The notes under the pieces were generated by a model. The model worked only from the letters and a program-made list of their open reading frames with translations. It ran no database searches and was not told where the DNA came from. From DASXRA01 sp036502575 (lineage in GTDB: Bacteria > Actinomycetota > Actinomycetes > Mycobacteriales > Jatrophihabitantaceae): DNA of 64,000 nt. The stretch covers positions 48,074 through 112,073 of the forward strand of contig DASXYL010000011.1 in assembly GCA_036502575.1 (NCBI GenBank), in the 5' to 3' direction. The translations under genes and the position numbers were made by a program. Shown here piece by piece: positions 59,193 to 64,000 of this stretch; position 1 is the stretch's first letter; each line of letters starts with the position of its first letter.

Positions 59193-60680
59193 GTGACCCC
59201 CTCGGAAAAACTGTCAGACCACCCCGGCATCGTCGGCGACGTGACCAGCGCGACCGCCACGCTGGCTCCGCCCCGCGCTGTGTCGCGCGCGAGGTCGGGA
59301 GCCGTCCTCGCCGTACTGCTGGCGGGTCAGTTCATGGCGATCCTGGACGTGTCGATCGTCAACGTGGCCGCGCCGACCCTGCGCAGCGACCTGCACGCAT
59401 CCGGCGCCGGCCTGCAGATGGTCATCGCGGGCTACATCATCACCTACGCCGTGCTGCTGATCACCGGGGCCCGGCTCGGCGACCGCATCGGGCCCGGCCG
59501 GGCGTTCCGGGCCGGGCTGGCCGGTTTCACGGTGGCCTCGCTCGCCTGCGGGTTGGCCCCGAACACCGCGTCGCTGGTCACCTTTCGGCTGATCCAGGGG
59601 GCGGCCGCCGCGCTGATGATGCCGCAGATGATGAGCCTCATCCAGCGCACGTTCGTCGGCGGGGCTCGGGCGCGGGCCCTGTCGCTGTACTCGGCGGTGA
59701 TCGCCTGCGGGGCGGTGGTGGGTCAGGTGCTCGGCGGCGTCCTGGTCAGCGCCGACCTGTTCGGCACCGGGTGGCGTCCGGTGTTCCTGGTGAACGTGCC
59801 GATCGGCATCGCCCTGCTCGTCAGCGCGCGCCGGCACCTGCCGAGTGACCGTGGTGAGCCGGGTCGCCGGTTCGACCCGGCCGGCGTCGTGCTCCTGTCC
59901 TCGGCGGTGCTGCTGTTGGTGGTGCCTCTGGTGCTGGGCCACGAGGAGCACTGGCCGGTGTGGGGTTGGGTGTCGCTGGCCGCGAGCGCGGTGCTGTTTG
60001 GAGCGTTCGTGGTGGTCGAGCGATCGGTGGCCGGCCGGGGTGGCTCGCCGCTGGTGTCGGAACGGGTGCTGCGGGCACCGGGGCTGCTCGTCGGCGCGGC
60101 GTCCTTGTTCGTCGCGCTGCTGAACTACGCCGGCTACCTGTTCACCATGGCGCTGCACCTGCAATCGGGGCTGGGGGAGAGTCCGGCCGAGGCTGGGTTG
60201 GCGTTCGCGCCGGCGGCGGTCGGCTTCGCCATCACGGGGCTGACCTGGCGCCGGCTGCCGGCCCGGTGGCACGGACGCATGATGCCGCTCGGGCTGGTGT
60301 TGGCCGCCGCGTGTTACCTGCTGCTCGCGCTGATCCTGCGAGGTGGTGGCCGGGGTGGGTTCGCGATGGAGGCCGACCTGTTCGTGCTCGGGCTGGCCCT
60401 CGGGTTGGCGTTCAGCCCGATGCTGACGGTGGCGCTCACCCACGTGCCGCTCGCCGACGCCGCCGATGCGAGCGGGGTGCTGGTGATGGTGTTCCAGCTC
60501 GGTCAGGTGGTGGGCGTCGCGACGCTGGGCACGCTGTACCTGACGCTCGTGCACGGTCCGGGTGTGCACGCCTCGGCCCACGCGATCGCGATCACCAACG
60601 TGGCGCTGGCCGGCTGCGCGCTGGCCGCCGCCGGATTCGCGCTCGCCCTGATCCGCCCCCGGCGGCCCGCTTCGGATTGA
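59193..60680 (+). CDS. MFS drug-efflux transporter (DHA2, 14-segment type)
   Basis: A protein of about 495 residues from GTG 59193 (start uncertain, no strong ribosome site). It has about 14 hydrophobic segments. The family motif in the first span region is LAGQFMAILDVSIVNVAAPT, and motif A is ITGARLGDRIGPGRAF; RLIQGAAAALMMPQMMSLIQ follows. EmrB/QacA-like exporters expel lipophilic drugs or metabolites by proton antiport. It follows purU by 79 nt on the same strand. A palindromic element ends the unit. Confidence 0.9.
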   Translation: MTPSEKLSDHPGIVGDVTSATATLAPPRAVSRARSGAVLAVLLAGQFMAILDVSIVNVAAPTLRSDLHASGAGLQMVIAGYIITYAVLLITGARLGDRIGPGRAFRAGLAGFTVASLACGLAPNTASLVTFRLIQGAAAALMMPQMMSLIQRTFVGGARARALSLYSAVIACGAVVGQVLGGVLVSADLFGTGWRPVFLVNVPIGIALLVSARRHLPSDRGEPGRRFDPAGVVLLSSAVLLLVVPLVLGHEEHWPVWGWVSLAASAVLFGAFVVVERSVAGRGGSPLVSERVLRAPGLLVGAASLFVALLNYAGYLFTMALHLQSGLGESPAEAGLAFAPAAVGFAITGLTWRRLPARWHGRMMPLGLVLAAACYLLLALILRGGGRGGFAMEADLFVLGLALGLAFSPMLTVALTHVPLADAADASGVLVMVFQLGQVVGVATLGTLYLTLVHGPGVHASAHAIAITNVALAGCALAAAGFALALIRPRRPASD

Positions 60681-60681
60681 C

Positions 60682-60727
60682 GTTGTCCGCGCTGGGCGAC
60701 GTCCTGACATCGCGAAGCGCGGACAAC
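60682..60727. repeat. Palindromic intergenic element, copy B (likely two-way terminator)
   Basis: GTTGTCCGCGCT (60682-60693) and AGCGCGGACAAC (60716-60727) form a perfect 12-bp inverted repeat with a 22-nt spacer, starting 1 nt after the MFS stop. It shares stem, total spacing and the loop pieces CCTG and TCGCG with copy A at 39114-39165. Both copies sit between convergent genes. Confidence 0.8.
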
Positions 60728-60749
60728 TCGAGTGGTGACTGCACCGGGG

Positions 60750-61871
60750 CTAGCCGGCGGCGCGGCCGGCCCCGAGGAGTTCCCCGTGCACGTCGAGCAT
60801 GGCGCTGATCGTCGCCGACCAGGGGTAGGCCTCGGCCGCCCGGCGCGCGGCGTCTCGTCGCGTACCCCTGGGTATGGCGGCCAGGCGAAGGGCAGCGTCG
60901 GCGAAGGCCACGGGATCGCCGGCCGCGGCCGCGCCCGCGCCGGGGTACCGGGCAACGATCTCGGCCGGTGCCGCGCCCTGATGCGCGACGATCGGCGTCC
61001 CGCAGGCCAGCGCCTCGAGCGCGGCCAGTCCGAACGTTTCGGCCGGGGCGGGGGCCAGGGCCACGTCCGCGGCGCTGAGCTCGGCGGCCACCTCGTCGCG
61101 GTCGGTCAGGTACCCGGTGAAGCGCACGGGCAGGCCGGCGGCGCTCTCGGCGAGCTTGGTGTGCCGCGGGCCGTGGCCGAGCACGGTCAGCTCGGCGTCC
61201 ACGCCGCGTTCGTGCAACACCCGCAGCGCGTCCACTGCGAGGTCCGGACGCTTCTCCGGCGAGAGCCGGGCGGCCAGGACGAGCCGCAACCGATCCACCC
61301 GATCGACGGCGACCCGCGGCCGGAACGCCGACAGCTCGACGCCGAGCCGGACGATCCGTACCGGGGCGTACGGTCCGAATTCGTCAGCGGCGAAGCGGGA
61401 GCAGGCGACGAGCAGGTCGCAGCTGCGGCCCACCCGGCCGGCGATGCCGCTCGTCGCCCGCCGCAGCACGCGACCCGGTACGAACGGCAGCAGCATGGGC
61501 AGCGTCCGTTCCAGCCGCTCGTGCGACCAGGCGACGACGGGCACCCGCCGGGCTCGCGACCAGGACCAGATCCAGTGCTGCAGCACCTTGTCGTGCACCT
61601 CGACCACGTCCGGGCGCAGCTCGTCGAGCAGGGCCAGCACGGCGCGGCGGCGCACGATCACCCGATAGTCGGTGCCGTTGGGCAGCTTGGGGGAGCGCAA
61701 CGTCCGGACCGCGCCGGTCTCGGTGTTGCCGGCCTCGCCGTCGTCGGCCCCGGGCACGATCAGCGTGCACCGATGGCCGGCCTCGATATATCCGGTCCGA
61801 AGGGTGTCGACGGCGACGCGCAACCCCCCGGACGTCGGCGTGTGGAAGTTCGCGAGCTGGACGATCCTCAT
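60750..61871 (-). CDS. GT4-family glycosyltransferase
   Basis: A 373-residue GT-B fold enzyme. The N-terminal acceptor domain starts IVQLANFHTPTSGGLRVAVD. The nucleotide-sugar domain has LVLAARLSPEKRPDLAVDAL, VLGHGPRHTKL and the donor-site APAPAETFGLAALEALACGT with E-x7-E. Donor (often GDP-mannose or UDP-sugar) and acceptor are unknown. It lies 10 nt downstream of a second GT4 gene, so the two likely act in one envelope lipid or polysaccharide pathway. Confidence 0.9.
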   Translation of the reverse strand: MRIVQLANFHTPTSGGLRVAVDTLRTGYIEAGHRCTLIVPGADDGEAGNTETGAVRTLRSPKLPNGTDYRVIVRRRAVLALLDELRPDVVEVHDKVLQHWIWSWSRARRVPVVAWSHERLERTLPMLLPFVPGRVLRRATSGIAGRVGRSCDLLVACSRFAADEFGPYAPVRIVRLGVELSAFRPRVAVDRVDRLRLVLAARLSPEKRPDLAVDALRVLHERGVDAELTVLGHGPRHTKLAESAAGLPVRFTGYLTDRDEVAAELSAADVALAPAPAETFGLAALEALACGTPIVAHQGAAPAEIVARYPGAGAAAAGDPVAFADAALRLAAIPRGTRRDAARRAAEAYPWSATISAMLDVHGELLGAGRAAG

Positions 61872-61881
61872 GACGCGATCC

Positions 61882-63060
61882 TCATGACGCCCGCCGGCGC
61901 AGCCGGGCCAGGCGCACCGGTTTGAGCGAGACGACGGGCTGGTCCATCGATCGGGCGGCGAGCACCCGGGTGTAGTGGCCCACCAGCTGGTCGGCGATGA
62001 CGTCCCACGTGCGGCCCACGACCGACGGCCGAGCCCGGTCGCGGACCGCCGCCAACGCGTGCCGATCCTCGCGAACCGCCGCCACCTGGGCCGCGAGGAC
62101 GGCCGGGTCGCCGCCGGCCCACAGCCACCCGTTGTCGCCGTGGCGCACCAGATCGAGCGGGCCGCCCGCAGCGGCGGTGATGACCGGCACGCCGGCGCAC
62201 AGGGCCTCCTGGACGACCTGGCAGAACGTCTCGTCGGCGCCGGGGTTCACCACCAGGTCGAGGCTGGCCACGATCCGCGCCAGGTCCTCGCCGTGACGCA
62301 GGCCCAGGAAATGGGCGTCGGGCATCATCCGCGCGAGGCGGCGCCGGCGCGGGCCGTCCCCGACGACGACCATCGACACACCGGGCAGCTTCGAGATCGG
62401 GGCCAGCGCCTCGACGCGCTTCTCCGCGGCGAGCCGTCCCACGTAACCGACGATGATCGTGCCCAGCTCTTCGCCGCTGAGCGACGCCCGCAGCGCCTCG
62501 TCGCGCCGTCCCGGATGGAACAGCTCGCCGTCGACGCCGCGCGGCCACAGCTGCAACGAGCGGATGCCGTGGCTGCGCAGCTGGTAGCCGGTCGTGGTGG
62601 ACGGCACCAGGGTGAGGTCGGCACTGTTGTGCAGCCGGCGCAGCGAGCGCCACAACGCGGGGCTGGCCGCGCGCAGGTGGTAGAGGCGCAAGAACCCGGA
62701 CAGGTCGGTCTGGAACACCGCCACGGACGGGATGTCGAGTGCCGTGGCGGCCCGCGCGGCCGCCTTGCCCAGCACGGCCGGCGAGGCGAGGTGGACGATG
62801 TCTGGCTCCAGGTCGCGCAGCACCGGCCGCAGGTCCAGCCCGGGCCGGGCCATGCGCAGGCCGCGATAGCCGGGAACCCCGATCGCGGGCACCCGCACGA
62901 CCTCGATCACGTGCCCCTGGGCGCGGAACGACCCGCCGCTGGGCGCGACAACGACCGGCTCGTGTCCCCGGGTGGCTAGAGCCCCAGCGACCCGGATCAC
63001 GGAGTTGACCACTCCGTTCACGGCCGGCGAGAAAGTCTCGGCCACGAGCGCGACTCGCAC
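61882..63060 (-). CDS. GT4-family glycosyltransferase (MgtA/PimB-like mannosyltransferase)
   Basis: A 392-residue GT-B enzyme from GTG 63060. The N-terminus RVALVAETFSPAVNGVVNSV resembles actinobacterial GDP-mannose-dependent lipid mannosyltransferases such as mycobacterial MgtA and PimB. The donor domain shows IIVGYVGRLAAEKRVEALA, VGDGPRRRRL and NPGADETFCQVVQEALCAGV (E-x7-E). A role in mannosylated glycolipids of the membrane is inferred. It is divergent from ctaD and heads the two-gene unit. Confidence 0.88.
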   Translation of the reverse strand: MRVALVAETFSPAVNGVVNSVIRVAGALATRGHEPVVVAPSGGSFRAQGHVIEVVRVPAIGVPGYRGLRMARPGLDLRPVLRDLEPDIVHLASPAVLGKAAARAATALDIPSVAVFQTDLSGFLRLYHLRAASPALWRSLRRLHNSADLTLVPSTTTGYQLRSHGIRSLQLWPRGVDGELFHPGRRDEALRASLSGEELGTIIVGYVGRLAAEKRVEALAPISKLPGVSMVVVGDGPRRRRLARMMPDAHFLGLRHGEDLARIVASLDLVVNPGADETFCQVVQEALCAGVPVITAAAGGPLDLVRHGDNGWLWAGGDPAVLAAQVAAVREDRHALAAVRDRARPSVVGRTWDVIADQLVGHYTRVLAARSMDQPVVSLKPVRLARLRRRAS

Positions 63061-63244
63061 CCTTTGACGATCACCACGCCAGACGACACCACGCTGTGCG
63101 CGACACGACGGGAAAGTGAAATCCCGGTGTCCGGAGTATGCGGCGTGCCCGGTGGGTTCGGCGGGTACGCGAGTGGCTATTCTGCAATGCGGACCGCCTA
63201 GCAGCACGGCGGGGCGAGCACTTGCACATCCGAGTGGAGGCACG

Positions 63245-64000
63245 TTGACCACGACTGCCGAGCCGACCGCGGCCGAGTCGCCAGACGCGGCATTCACCGT
63301 CACGCCGCAGCCGATCGTCAGCCGGCCCTTCCCGGTGCACGAGCCGGAGAAGGGCTCCCTGCTCGGGCAACTGCTGCGCACCACCGACCACAAGCTCATC
63401 GGCCGGATGTATCTGGTCACCTCGTTCGTGTTCTTCATGCTCGGCGGCGTGATGGCGCTGCTGATGCGCGCCGAGCTGGCCCGTCCGGGCATGCAGTTCC
63501 TCTCCCCGGAGCAGTACAACCAGCTGTTCACCATGCACGGCACGATCATGCTGCTGTTCTTCGCGACGCCGATCGTGTTCGCCTTCGCGAACTTCGTGGT
63601 GCCGATTCAGATCGGCGCGCCCGACGTGTCGTTCCCGCGGCTCAACTCGTTCGCCTACTGGCTCTACCTGTTCGGCGGCACGATCGCGGTCGGCGGCTTC
63701 CTGACACCGGGTGGCGCGGCCGACTTCGGCTGGTTCGCCTACACGCCGCTGAGCGACTCGCTGCACTCGCCGGGCGTCGGCGGCAACATGTGGGTGGTCG
63801 GCCTGGCCCTCTCGGGTCTCGGCACCATCCTCGGTGGCGTCAACATGATCACCACGATCCTGACCCTGCGCGCCCCCGGCATGACCATGTTCCGCATGCC
63901 GATCATGACGTGGAACATCCTGGTCACCAGCCTCTTGGTGATCATGGTCTTCCCGTTCCTGGCCGCCGCGCTGTTCGCGCTGGCCGCCGACCGCATCCTC
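63245..64000 (+). CDS. ctaD: Cytochrome c oxidase subunit I, N-terminal part (window ends inside gene)
   Basis: TTG 63245, with GGAGG at 63236-63240, opens a frame that runs 252 codons to the window end. The product of aa3-type oxidase subunit I catalyses O2 reduction in the membrane. LLRTTDHKLIGRMYLVTSF leads the first span; the haem a ligand is the His in LFTMHGTIMLLF; then VPIQIGAPDVSFPRLN and GGNMWVVGLALSGLGTILGG follow. The window stops before the copper-B histidines. The frame has no early ATG, so ATG-only searches miss it. Confidence 0.95.
   Translation, partial: MTTTAEPTAAESPDAAFTVTPQPIVSRPFPVHEPEKGSLLGQLLRTTDHKLIGRMYLVTSFVFFMLGGVMALLMRAELARPGMQFLSPEQYNQLFTMHGTIMLLFFATPIVFAFANFVVPIQIGAPDVSFPRLNSFAYWLYLFGGTIAVGGFLTPGGAADFGWFAYTPLSDSLHSPGVGGNMWVVGLALSGLGTILGGVNMITTILTLRAPGMTMFRMPIMTWNILVTSLLVIMVFPFLAAALFALAADRIL

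Noticed and set aside
60725..60737. CGAGTGGTG next to palindrome copy B as another unit of the 45.4-kb repeat
   Set aside because: Only nine bases match, without the GCG end or a paired copy; probably coincidence.

Overview
The window is 64 kb of high-G+C (about two thirds by eye), gene-dense DNA from an actinobacterium. The lineage is suggested by an acVLRF1-type peptidyl-tRNA hydrolase, a SARP/BTAD regulator, MmyB-type XRE regulators, a Hen1/Pnkp RNA-repair pair, frequent GTG/TTG starts and the start of an aa3-type oxidase subunit I. The gene content (arabinose, fucose, GH42, GH3, secreted esterase, secreted beta-helix protein) fits a soil or plant-associated saprophyte. I cannot fix a genus from sequence alone. 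I see no rRNA, tRNA, CRISPR array, phage or insertion sequence, and no gene-free stretch longer than 300 bases.

Layout. 0.4-2.3 kb: secreted esterase and divergent TetR regulator. 2.3-14.6 kb: L-arabinose locus, with araB-araD on the minus strand and araA, a LacI repressor, a GH42 galactosidase, a sugar ABC importer lacking its own ATPase and a secreted beta-helix protein on the plus strand. Copies of GTTAGCGCTAAC or a close variant sit in the araB/araA gap and before GH42. 14.6-22.3 kb: a DapB-like oxidoreductase, an orphan AAA+ ATPase, a secreted GH3 enzyme, a ROK regulator and a nitronate monooxygenase. 22.3-26.3 kb: hen1-pnkp RNA repair. 26.3-37.4 kb: mixed genes, including a GlxA-type regulator, a Tat-exported phospholipase C, a second LacI regulator facing a beheaded FGGY kinase, XRE/aldo-keto reductase, and uppP-acVLRF1. 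37.6-39.1 kb: a secreted lysyl oxidase. 39.2-47.9 kb: a nine-gene minus-strand operon for import and non-phosphorylative breakdown of L-fucose. 48.1-52.3 kb: its GntR regulator, then lutABC with its own GntR regulator. 52.4-64 kb: a TIGR03118 protein, a fused 2-oxoacid dehydrogenase E1, a SARP regulator with two small proteins, purU, an MFS exporter, two GT4 glycosyltransferases and the start of ctaD.

How parts work together. The fucose route should end in pyruvate plus L-lactate, and the neighbouring LutABC system oxidises L-lactate to pyruvate, so the two loci together read as a complete route from L-fucose to pyruvate. The arabinose locus links uptake and hydrolysis of an arabinose- or galactose-containing oligosaccharide to the isomerase/kinase/epimerase route, under one LacI repressor.

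Most noteworthy non-gene signals: a nested four-copy inverted repeat in the only gap of the fucose operon; two copies of one palindromic element placed between convergent genes; a 22-nt-period direct repeat near a SARP gene; and a kinase remnant that keeps an apparently intact promoter and operator. I found no clear new defence system or biosynthetic cluster.
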